Assembly: GCF_015712165.1 (NCBI RefSeq)
Contig: NZ_JADPZX010000003.1
Coordinates: forward strand, 186,001-250,000
Length of the DNA: 64,000 bases
Direction: 5' to 3'
Source: Streptomyces spinoverrucosus
GTDB lineage: Bacteria; Actinomycetota; Actinomycetes; Streptomycetales; Streptomycetaceae
Shown here: piece by piece, positions 49,842 to 57,122 of the stretch
How positions within the stretch are numbered: position 1 is the stretch's first letter
How the letters are laid out: each line of letters starts with the position of its first letter
The notes under the pieces: generated by a model
Told to the model about the DNA's origin: nothing
Databases searched by the model: none
The model's input: the letters and a program-made list of their open reading frames with translations, nothing else
Translations under genes and position numbers: made by a program

Positions 49842-50069
49842 CGAGACGGTTCCAGGGGAGGTCGGGCAGGACGGAATCCGAAGCCCCGGTGGCGAGGCAC
49901 TCGCAGCACAGTACAACCGACAGCGACCGATCTCGCACGGTGAGCTGGGACTTGGCTTCGAATCTGCCCGCTCTCTGTTCGCTTCTGTGGAAACTGTCTG
50001 AATTGCCCTGCGGGTGAGGCGAGTTGACGTGGGGCCTGCGGCCCCTGTGCCGCCGTTCTTCGGTACGGC

Positions 50070-50305
50070 CGGTACGCCCGTCGGCGACCGGTTCCTCGTA
50101 CGGCCCGGCGAGCGGATCGCCACCGACGGCGTGGTCGTCGAGGCCACCCGGGTGGGGCGCCGACGCCCGGCTCGCCGCACGGCCGAGCCGGAGGGGGACG
50201 CGCAGAACGGCAAGGCCGCCGCCCCGCGGCTCGCCGAACAAGATCTTCGCCGTGATCGTCCCCGTCGTGATCGCCGTCGCGTTCGGCACATCGACGTCCC
50301 ATTTC
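50070..50305 (+). pseudogene. Decayed heavy-metal P-type ATPase fragment
   Basis: One frame gives VGDRFLVRPGERIATDGVVVE, matching the A-domain of P1B ATPases. It then reads ATRVG with a deletion of the DASMLTGE segment. Traces continue as GADARLA, then AQNGKAA, and in a shifted frame KIFAVIVPVVIAVAFG, which resembles the following membrane helix. The phosphorylation motif DKTGT and both ends are absent. It is a remnant with at least one deletion and frame changes. Confidence 0.65.
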
Positions 50306-50550
50306 CCCTAAATCCATTGGTGTTATTTCCAGCCGCCCCTCCCGTGAGGGCATTTAGGAACTTATGCTGGCGATATGGGGCGTTATGCCCTATAGGTCTG
50401 CCGAGCAGCCAGTGTGCTGTGCGACCGCCTGGGCGGCCGGACGGCGGATCCTCACGCGCCGGTGACGCGCGATTCCCCGGTGCGTACGGGCACCGGTCAC
50501 TGCTTGCCGGGCCCACAGCCCCAATATCCGACCCCCTAAGGGGGCGCCCA
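50306..50550. promoter_or_regulatory. AT-rich leader before the repeat protein
   Basis: After the ATPase fragment there is an AT-richer stretch (about 50300-50400, with TTATGC-type elements) that is the most likely promoter of the following secreted protein. No gene is seen. The gap from the cvnA start to 50069 also shows nothing coding. Confidence 0.4.
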
Positions 50551-50997
50551 ATGCGCGTGAACATCTCCAGGATCCGGCGTGCGGCGGTTGTCATCGGCTC
50601 CGCACCCCTCCTGGCCATTGCCGCTGGAGCCGGCGTTGCACAGGCGGCTGCCACTTCGTCGCCTCCCACCTCCGTGGTCCACCACGACAGCGGCTGGGGC
50701 TGGGGGGAGTGCAAGGACGACGGCTGGGGGTGGGGTGATCGCCACGACCGATGTGACCACGACCATGGACGTCATGTTGACCACGGCAAGGACCGCGATC
50801 ACGGGCACGACCGCGACCACGGCAAGGACCGCGATCACGGGCGCGACCATGACCACGGCAAGGACCGCGATCACGGGCGCGACCATGACAACGGGCGCGA
50901 CCGCGATCACGGGCGTGACCACGACAACGGACGGGACCATGGCAACGGGCGCGACCATGACAACGGAAAGGACCGCGACCACGGCCGTGACCACTGA
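50551..50997 (+). CDS. Secreted Asp/His/Gly repeat protein
   Basis: 148 residues. Signal peptide RRAAVVIGSAPLLAIAAGAGVAQA. A Trp/Gly patch (SGWGWGECKDDGWGWGDRHDRC) is followed from residue 80 by 12-residue units of the type KDRDHGRDHDHG, five full copies and one partial. Each unit is very rich in His and Asp and is probably disordered and metal-binding. I know no named family. ATG at 50551 with AAGGGGG. A hairpin terminator follows at 51041. It sits next to a metal ATPase remnant, which fits but does not prove a metal role. Confidence 0.78.
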   Translation: MRVNISRIRRAAVVIGSAPLLAIAAGAGVAQAAATSSPPTSVVHHDSGWGWGECKDDGWGWGDRHDRCDHDHGRHVDHGKDRDHGHDRDHGKDRDHGRDHDHGKDRDHGRDHDNGRDRDHGRDHDNGRDHGNGRDHDNGKDRDHGRDH

Positions 50998-51040
50998 TCC
51001 AGTGCGGTGAACGACTCCATGGGAGGACCCATGTGAATCG

Positions 51041-51065
51041 GGGTGTCCGGGACAACCGGGCACCC
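51041..51065 (+). terminator. Terminator hairpin after the repeat protein
   Basis: GGGTGTCCGG / CCGGGCACCC, a 10-bp stem with one G-U pair and a GACAA loop, 44 bp after the stop of the repeat protein gene, followed by TGTCC. Confidence 0.6.
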
Positions 51066-51104
51066 TGTCCGATTGCTTTCACCGGATGACCGAGGTGGGA
51101 ACGG

Positions 51105-52304
51105 GTGAAGATCGCGTGCGTGGGTGGCGGGCCGGCGGGACTCTACTTCGCGATCTCGGCGAAGCTGCGGGACGTCGGGCACCGGATCACCGTCCTGGAG
51201 CGCGACCCGCCCGGGGCGGGCTACGGCTGGGGTGTCGTCTACTGGGACGATCTACTGGACGTCCTCTATCGCAATGACCCGGAAAGCGCCCGTGAAGTGA
51301 GCGCGCGCTCCGTGCTGTGGCAGGACCAGCAGATCCAGGTCCGCTCCCGGCGCGGTGGCGGAACGGCGTTCTTCGGCGGCTATGGGTACAGCGTGAGCAG
51401 AGCGGCCCTGCTGGACGTGCTGACCCGGCGCGCGTCCGAGCTCGGGGTGGAACTCGACTACGGTCGTCGGATTCTGGACCCCTGCGAGCTGGCCGAGGCC
51501 GATCTCGTCGTGGCGGCCGACGGCGCCGGCAGCCGGATCCGCACGGTCGGCCGTGAACACTTCGGAACCCATGTCGCCGCAGGCCGCAATTCCTACCTGT
51601 GGCTGGGCACGGACCAGCCGCTCACCCACTTCGCCTTCTGCTTCGAGCAGACCCCCGCCGGGTGGATCTGGTTCCACGCCTACCCCTCCACGAAGACGGT
51701 GAGCACCTGCATCGTGGAGTGCCCCCCGGAGACCTGGCACGGTCTGGGGCTCGACCGGCTCGACGACGAGGAAGGGGTGCGACTGCTCGAAGGGATCTTC
51801 CGGCGCGCACTCGACGGGCATCGCCTGATCAGCAGGTCGCGCGGCCGGCCGGCACGGTGGCAGACGTTTCCCCATGTCACCAACCAGTGCTGGTACCACG
51901 GCCGGACCGTGCTGGTCGGCGACGCCGCCCACACCACGCACTTCACACTCGGCTCGGGCACACGGCTTGCGATGATCGACGCCGTCGTCCTGGCCCACAG
52001 TTTGACGGAGTACGTGGAGCTGGACGAGGCTCTGCACGAGTACGACCGGCACCGGCGCGCCGAACTGCACCCCGTCCAAGCGGCAGCGCGCTCCAGCATG
52101 GCCTGGTTCGAGCACCCCGACCGTTACCTGGCCCGCGACCCGGTGTCCTTCGCGTATGCCATGTCCGTCCGCCGGGGCAACCAGACGCCCTGGCGGTACC
52201 AGCTCCACCTCGCCACCCAGGCCGCCGCGGTGCGCAGCGTGCGCCGCGCCTACGACTCCGGTCGGCGCTGGTACCGCGCCCGCCGCCGTGGGGAAACACT
52301 TTGA
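51105..52304 (+). CDS. FAD-dependent aromatic hydroxylase
   Basis: 399 residues. FAD-binding GGGPAGLYFAISAKLRD (Rossmann), the DG motif region VVAADGAGSRIRTV and the GD motif LVGDAAHTTHFTLGSGT. The N-terminal part (GYGWGVVYWDDLLD) resembles the hydroxylase half of anthraniloyl-CoA/salicylyl-CoA monooxygenases, but without the fused reductase half. It would insert one oxygen atom into an aromatic acyl-CoA or related substrate. GTG at 51105. A convergent cysteine-rich HTH gene lies 56 bp away. Confidence 0.9.
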   Translation: MKIACVGGGPAGLYFAISAKLRDVGHRITVLERDPPGAGYGWGVVYWDDLLDVLYRNDPESAREVSARSVLWQDQQIQVRSRRGGGTAFFGGYGYSVSRAALLDVLTRRASELGVELDYGRRILDPCELAEADLVVAADGAGSRIRTVGREHFGTHVAAGRNSYLWLGTDQPLTHFAFCFEQTPAGWIWFHAYPSTKTVSTCIVECPPETWHGLGLDRLDDEEGVRLLEGIFRRALDGHRLISRSRGRPARWQTFPHVTNQCWYHGRTVLVGDAAHTTHFTLGSGTRLAMIDAVVLAHSLTEYVELDEALHEYDRHRRAELHPVQAAARSSMAWFEHPDRYLARDPVSFAYAMSVRRGNQTPWRYQLHLATQAAAVRSVRRAYDSGRRWYRARRRGETL

Positions 52305-52360
52305 TGTGTGAGGGCGCGCGAAGTGTGAGGGCCGCCGATGTCTGACGGCCGCCTCTACGG

Positions 52361-53098
52361 CTATCGTCCGCAGGCCGCGTCGCCCTGGGCGGGCCGGTCC
52401 TGGTGGCCCACCCCGCGCAGTTCCACACAGCACATTCCCGGGGTCGGGGCGAGGACCGCGGTGGTGTTGTCGCTGCCCAGGCCCTCCAGGTAGCCGGCGA
52501 GAAAGGCACAGTTGATCCCGCACACCAGTTCCGGTGCCTTGGCCGCCAGCGGATGGAAGGGGCAGTTGCGCAGCCGCACCAGCATGGCTGCCGCGCGCTG
52601 CGGCTCGTACCCGAACCTCTCCAGCGTTTCGGCGGCCAGGCTGAGCCCGCGCTCGGCACCGAGCCGTCCCGGCCGCATCCGCTCTCGTTCGGCCGTCCCC
52701 ACCGCTCGGCCCCGGTCGGCGGCGATGCGCAACGCCGACTGGTGGGCCCGCTCGCCGGGGGCTTCCGTCACCACGGCCTCGGTGAGAATGTCGGCCAGCA
52801 TCTCGTAGCGCCGCTCGGGGATGCTGACGGTGATGCCGCACACCGCCGGCACGTATGTCTTCGGCCAGCGGCCGACCTTGCGGATACCGGCCGGAGGCGC
52901 GTAGTGGGCCTGCAGCAGGCCCGCCGTGACGAGCTTGTCCAGGTGGAAGGCCGCCAGCTTCCGGGAGATGCCGACCTGAGCCGCCACCTCTTCACGTGTG
53001 ACCGGTCGGTGCTCGGTCCTCACGAACTCGAACATGCGTCGGCGCAGCTCGTCCCCGAGGGCGGCGAGAGCGGTCAGCGACGCTTCGTCGAGGGTCAC
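52361..53098 (-). CDS. HTH regulator with a Cys-rich C-terminus (SufR/ArsR-like)
   Basis: 245 residues. N-terminal winged helix: FVRTEHRPVTREEVAAQVGISRKLAAFHLDKLVTAGL. The C-terminal domain has NCPFH, LVCGINCAFLAGYLEG and PGMCCVEL with Cys at about 179, 193, 197, 223 and 224, a layout resembling Fe-S-sensing regulators such as SufR. It could sense redox or iron-sulfur state. The start at 53098 is GTG; a -10-like AT-rich spot lies just upstream. It is convergent with the hydroxylase gene. Confidence 0.86.
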   Translation of the reverse strand: MTLDEASLTALAALGDELRRRMFEFVRTEHRPVTREEVAAQVGISRKLAAFHLDKLVTAGLLQAHYAPPAGIRKVGRWPKTYVPAVCGITVSIPERRYEMLADILTEAVVTEAPGERAHQSALRIAADRGRAVGTAERERMRPGRLGAERGLSLAAETLERFGYEPQRAAAMLVRLRNCPFHPLAAKAPELVCGINCAFLAGYLEGLGSDNTTAVLAPTPGMCCVELRGVGHQDRPAQGDAACGR

Positions 53099-53123
53099 AC
53101 ACGTAATTTTAGTCGTCGAGTCC

Positions 53124-53591
53124 TCAGGTGCCGCAGAGCGGCGCCAGCACCGAGAGACTGCTGTTCGCCTGACGCAGCGCCAATTCCAGGGCGGTCGGCG
53201 AGTGCAGCGCGCCCGTGCCGTCGGGCGGGATCAGCCACTCCAGGTATCGGGCGGACCGGTACGGAGGCGGCGCCGCCACCCATGCCCCCCGGCCCGCGTG
53301 CCGCAGACCGGCGCCGATCCACTTGCTGTCGGGGTCCGGCGGCAGGAAGAAGCCGACCCGGTGGGCGGCGGTGTCCACCAGCGTCGGGCCCGGCACCGGC
53401 AGCGTGGGCCGCCACAGCAGGTCCAGGGTGAGCAGGCCCAACTGGTCGGGGACGCTCAGCATGTCCCAGAAGCGGCCGGCCTCCAGCAGGACGACGCCCT
53501 CGCCCCGGTCCCAGTCCCGCTTGCACACCCTGGGGTCGGGCGCCGCGGCGGCGAGCCACTCCACTCCGCGCGTCCAGACGAGATCGCTCAT
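53124..53591 (-). CDS. Conserved hypothetical protein (possible prim-pol-like)
   Basis: 155 residues, soluble. Segments: GVVLLEAGRFWDMLSVPDQLG, DTAAHRVGFFLPPDPDSKW and GTGALHSPTALELAL. They resemble part of the Streptomyces proteins annotated as bifunctional primase/polymerase N-terminal, but catalytic acidic residues are not evident. ATG start. It lies upstream of the Cys-rich regulator gene on the same strand, 25 bp apart, so the two may share a transcript. Confidence 0.75.
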   Translation of the reverse strand: MSDLVWTRGVEWLAAAAPDPRVCKRDWDRGEGVVLLEAGRFWDMLSVPDQLGLLTLDLLWRPTLPVPGPTLVDTAAHRVGFFLPPDPDSKWIGAGLRHAGRGAWVAAPPPYRSARYLEWLIPPDGTGALHSPTALELALRQANSSLSVLAPLCGT

Positions 53592-53866
53592 GTTCCGCTC
53601 CGGGGGGACGTCCGCTCGGCCCCGGTGTGGGCCGATGCGGCATATGCATGCTGGTAGATATTTCTATCCGGCGGAAGGGGTGGCGCGGGCTGGCGTTTGC
53701 GGCGATTGCGTTCGAGACCCGCCCGCGTGCTCGACGCACGCCGTCGTGACCTGGCTGTGCGCCGGGCGGTCCGAGCTGTGTGCCCGGCGGTCAGCGGGGT
53801 ACCCGTGCCGCGCTGAGGGGTCCGCGCCCGAAGGGCCCCGCCCGACCGGCGAAGGAGGAGGCCCGG

Positions 53867-54103
53867 ATGACCAGTGGCACGGAGACCGGCGGCGTGACCG
53901 GCACGCCGGACAAGGACTACAACCTGATCTGGTATGTGGAGGCGTGTCTGAACAACGCGCTGCGCCTGGAGACGTACATCCAGGACGCGGAGCGCGACAA
54001 GGACACGGAGGTCGCGGAGCTGTTCCGCAAGGCCCAGGCGGACAGCCGCAAGGGCGCCGAACTGGGCAAGGCCCTCCTGCGCTCCCGGCTCGACGGCGGC
54101 TGA
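53867..54103 (+). CDS. Small conserved protein, function unknown
   Basis: 78 residues, acidic and mainly helical. Core: YNLIWYVEACLNNALRLETYIQDAE then ELFRKAQADSRKGAELGKALL. Short proteins with this core are common in Streptomyces. The ATG has a GAAGGAGGAGG site. The 275-bp upstream gap has an AT-rich spot near 53640-53675 for a promoter and no gene. A hairpin follows at 54125. Confidence 0.83.
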   Translation: MTSGTETGGVTGTPDKDYNLIWYVEACLNNALRLETYIQDAERDKDTEVAELFRKAQADSRKGAELGKALLRSRLDGG

Positions 54104-54124
54104 TCCGGCCTGCTGGACGGCCCG

Positions 54125-54161
54125 GGGCCCGGACACCGACGCGACGCCGGTGCCCGGGCCC
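54125..54161 (+). terminator. GC hairpin terminator
   Basis: GGGCCCGGACACC / GGTGCCCGGGCCC, 13-bp stem with one mismatch and an 11-nt loop, 21 bp after the small-protein stop and before the convergent phosphatase gene. No U-tract. Confidence 0.55.
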
Positions 54162-54234
54162 TCATGTGTGCGGGCCCGCCGTCAGTCGATGCGGTAACCG
54201 TCCCGGTACACCTTTCAGCGGCGGGGGTACGCCG

Positions 54235-57027
54235 CTATGGCAGCGGCTGTTCGGCCCAGATCACCTTGCCGCCGGGCAGATAGCGGGTGCCCCAGCGGTC
54301 GGCGAGCTGCGCCACCAGGAACAGGCCGCGGCCGCCCTCGTCGGTCATCGCCGCGTACCGCAGATGCGGGGCGGTGTTGCTGCTGTCGAACACCTCGCAG
54401 ATCAGGCTCCGGTCCCGCAGCACCCGCACCCGGATCGGCGTACCGCCGTAGCGGATCGCGTTGGTGACCAGCTCGCTCATGATCAGTTCCGTGGTGAACG
54501 CCATGTCCTCCAGGCCCCACTCCGTCAGACGCCGGGTGAGCGCGGCGCGCACCTCGGCGACGGCGGCCGGATCGGACGGCACCTCGCAGGCGGCCACCCG
54601 GTCCGGCCCCAGGGCCTGGGTGCGGGCGACGATCAGGGCGATGTCGTCGCTCGGCCGGGCCGCCAGCCGCGAGTCCAGCACCGCCCGGCAGGTGTCCTCC
54701 GGCGACGGCCCGGCCTGCTCCAGCGAGGTGCGCAGCAGGTCGAGGCCGACGTCGATGTCCTGCTCCCGGGACTCCACCAGCCCGTCGGTGTACAGGACCA
54801 GCCGACTGCCCTCCGCCACCTCCACGTCCGCCGTCTCGAACGGCAGACCGCCCAGACCCAGCGGGGGACCGGCGGACACATCGAGGAACTCCACGCCGCC
54901 GTCGGGCCGGATCAGCGCCGGCGGCGGATGACCGGCGCGGGCGATCGAGCAGCGCTGCACCACCGGGTCGTAGATCGCGTACAGACAGGTCGCCCCGGTG
55001 ATGTGCGCGCCGCCGCCCTCGGCGGCCTCGTCCTGGATCTGGGCGACCAGTTCGTCGAGCAGCCCGAGCAGCTCGTCGGGCGCGAGGTCCAGGGAGGAGA
55101 AGTTGTGCACCGCCGTGCGCAGCCGTCCCATCGTGGCCGCGGCGTGCAGCCCGTGGCCCACCACGTCCCCGACGACCAGGGCGACCCGGGCCCCGGACAG
55201 CGGCAGTACGTCGAACCAGTCGCCGCCGACCCCGGCCTGGGCCGGCAGATAGCGGTAGGCGATCTCCAGGGCGTCCTGGTCGGGAAGCCGGCGCGGCAGC
55301 AGACTGCGCTGCAGCGTCACCGCCATGGTGTGCTCGCGCGTATAGCGGCGGGCGTTGTCGATGGACACGGCGGCGCGGGCGACCAGCTCCTCGGCGAGAG
55401 CCAGGTCCTCCGTGTCGAAGGGCTCGGCGTTCTCCGAGCGCCAGAAGGTGACCATCCCGAGGATCAGGGAGCCCGCCCGCAGCGGCGCGGTGATCAGCGA
55501 GTGGATCCCGTAGTTCAGGGCCTGTGAGGTGAGTTCGTAGTCCTGCGCCTGCCAGCCGGGCGCATCCCGCAGGCTGGGCTCCAGGGTCGCCCGCCCCTCC
55601 CGCAGACTGCGGGCCTGCGGAGACGTGGGCACGAACCGGATCCGCTCGCCCACCGGATACAGCGGCGGATCCCTGCGGATCCCGGCCAGAGCCGTCCGGC
55701 GCAGCTCGGCCCCGGCCGTCGGCTGCTCACCGCTCAGTACGGCGCCGAACAGGTCCACGGTCACGAAGTCCGCGACCCGGGGCACGGCCAGCTCCGCCAG
55801 CTCCTCGGCGGTCCGGGTGACGTCCAGGCTGGTGCCGATGCCCGCGCCGGCCGCGTACAGCATGTCGAGACGCTCCCGCGCCACCTCGGCCCGGCCCGAC
55901 AGGGCCCGCAGCTCGGTCGAGTCGCGCAGGGTCGCGACGCTGCCGTGCGGGCCGCCCCGCAGATGGGTGGGCCGCTGGTTGATCGCCAGCAGCCGGTCCT
56001 TGACCAGCCGCACCTCGTCCGTGGCGACCCGCCCCGACGCCAGCAACTCGGCGGTGTCCGCCGGCAGGCCGAGGTCGCCGACCCGGCGGCCCTCGGCGTC
56101 GTCGGGCAGGGCGAGCAGCCGACGGGCCTCGTCGTTGGCGAGCAGCAGGTCTCCGTCGCCGTCGACGATGAGCACGCCCTCCCGCACGGCGTGCAGGACC
56201 GCGTCGTGGTGCTCGTACATCCGGGTCATCTCACGCGGCCCGAGGCCCCGCGTCTGCCGCAGCAACCGGCGGCTCACCAGCGCCGTGCCCGCAGTGGCGA
56301 GGACCAGCCCGCCCGCCGCGGTGAACAGCACCAGCGGCAACTGCCGGTTGGCCGCGCCACCCACGTGCTCGGTGGTGATGCCGGCCGACACCAGGCCGAC
56401 CACCTTTCCGTCCGGCGCCTTGATCGGCACCACGGCCTGCACCAGCGGCCCTATCGTCCCCGTGATCTCCTCGACGACGGTCCCGCCGGCCAGCGCGGGC
56501 CCCACCGTGCCGACGAACCGCTTGCCGATCCGGTCCGGGATGGGGTGCGTGTAACGGACCCCCTCGGTGTTCATCACGACGATGAAGTCGACCTTCGTCG
56601 CCGCACGGGCCGCCTCCGCCCGGGGCTGCAGGATGGCCGAGGGATCCGGACTGCTCAGCGCCTCGCGGGTGCCCGGCGCGTTGGCGAAGGTCTCGGCGAC
56701 CGCCAGGGACCGGTTGCGGGCCTCCATCGTGCTGTCGTGACGGCTCTGCAACACCAGCGCCACCACGGCCACCACGACCAGCAGCAGAACGATGACGACC
56801 TGGAAGACGAACACCTGTCCGGCCACGCTGCGCCCGCTGAGCGCCGACCGTATGGCCGCGGCGGGACTCCACCGTGATCGGCGGCCGTGCCGTCGCCCGT
56901 CCGGCCCGCCGTCGACGGCCGACCCCGCCCGCCGCTCGCCCGGCGCGGAGGCAGGCGGACGCGCGGCGTGCGCTGCTACGGGGGGACGGGTGGGCCGAGT
57001 CCGGGATCGGCCCAATTGGCGGACCAT
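54235..57027 (-). CDS. SpoIIE phosphatase with sensor, PAS, GAF and kinase domains
   Basis: 930 residues. Order: membrane helix (FVFQVVIVLLLVVVAVVALVL), extracytoplasmic single-Cache-like region, second helix, PAS (LHAVREGVLIVDGDGDLLLA), GAF (LDMLYAAGAGIGTSLDV) and PP2C/SpoIIE (AGVGGDWFDVLPLSG, GDVVGHGLHAAATMGRLR). It ends in an RsbW-like HATPase (FTTELIMSELVTNAIRYGG, DEGGRGLFLVAQLADRWG). Such a fusion can dephosphorylate and phosphorylate anti-anti-sigma proteins. The start at 57027 is uncertain in its N-terminal 60 residues. It follows the next phosphatase by about 95 bp. Confidence 0.92.
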   Translation of the reverse strand: MVRQLGRSRTRPTRPPVAAHAARPPASAPGERRAGSAVDGGPDGRRHGRRSRWSPAAAIRSALSGRSVAGQVFVFQVVIVLLLVVVAVVALVLQSRHDSTMEARNRSLAVAETFANAPGTREALSSPDPSAILQPRAEAARAATKVDFIVVMNTEGVRYTHPIPDRIGKRFVGTVGPALAGGTVVEEITGTIGPLVQAVVPIKAPDGKVVGLVSAGITTEHVGGAANRQLPLVLFTAAGGLVLATAGTALVSRRLLRQTRGLGPREMTRMYEHHDAVLHAVREGVLIVDGDGDLLLANDEARRLLALPDDAEGRRVGDLGLPADTAELLASGRVATDEVRLVKDRLLAINQRPTHLRGGPHGSVATLRDSTELRALSGRAEVARERLDMLYAAGAGIGTSLDVTRTAEELAELAVPRVADFVTVDLFGAVLSGEQPTAGAELRRTALAGIRRDPPLYPVGERIRFVPTSPQARSLREGRATLEPSLRDAPGWQAQDYELTSQALNYGIHSLITAPLRAGSLILGMVTFWRSENAEPFDTEDLALAEELVARAAVSIDNARRYTREHTMAVTLQRSLLPRRLPDQDALEIAYRYLPAQAGVGGDWFDVLPLSGARVALVVGDVVGHGLHAAATMGRLRTAVHNFSSLDLAPDELLGLLDELVAQIQDEAAEGGGAHITGATCLYAIYDPVVQRCSIARAGHPPPALIRPDGGVEFLDVSAGPPLGLGGLPFETADVEVAEGSRLVLYTDGLVESREQDIDVGLDLLRTSLEQAGPSPEDTCRAVLDSRLAARPSDDIALIVARTQALGPDRVAACEVPSDPAAVAEVRAALTRRLTEWGLEDMAFTTELIMSELVTNAIRYGGTPIRVRVLRDRSLICEVFDSSNTAPHLRYAAMTDEGGRGLFLVAQLADRWGTRYLPGGKVIWAEQPLP

Positions 57028-57122
57028 GTGCCCTGTCTACACTCCCGAGCCCGAGGAGGCGAGGGAAGTCACGCCGTGTGGCGAGGGACGTGGGTCATGT
57101 GACGACGGCCTGGGTACGGTGC

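Noticed and set aside
50306..50550. Real gene continuing from the ATPase fragment into the secreted repeat protein
   Set aside because: The joined frame passes through non-coding-like sequence; the repeat protein has its own start and signal peptide at 50551.
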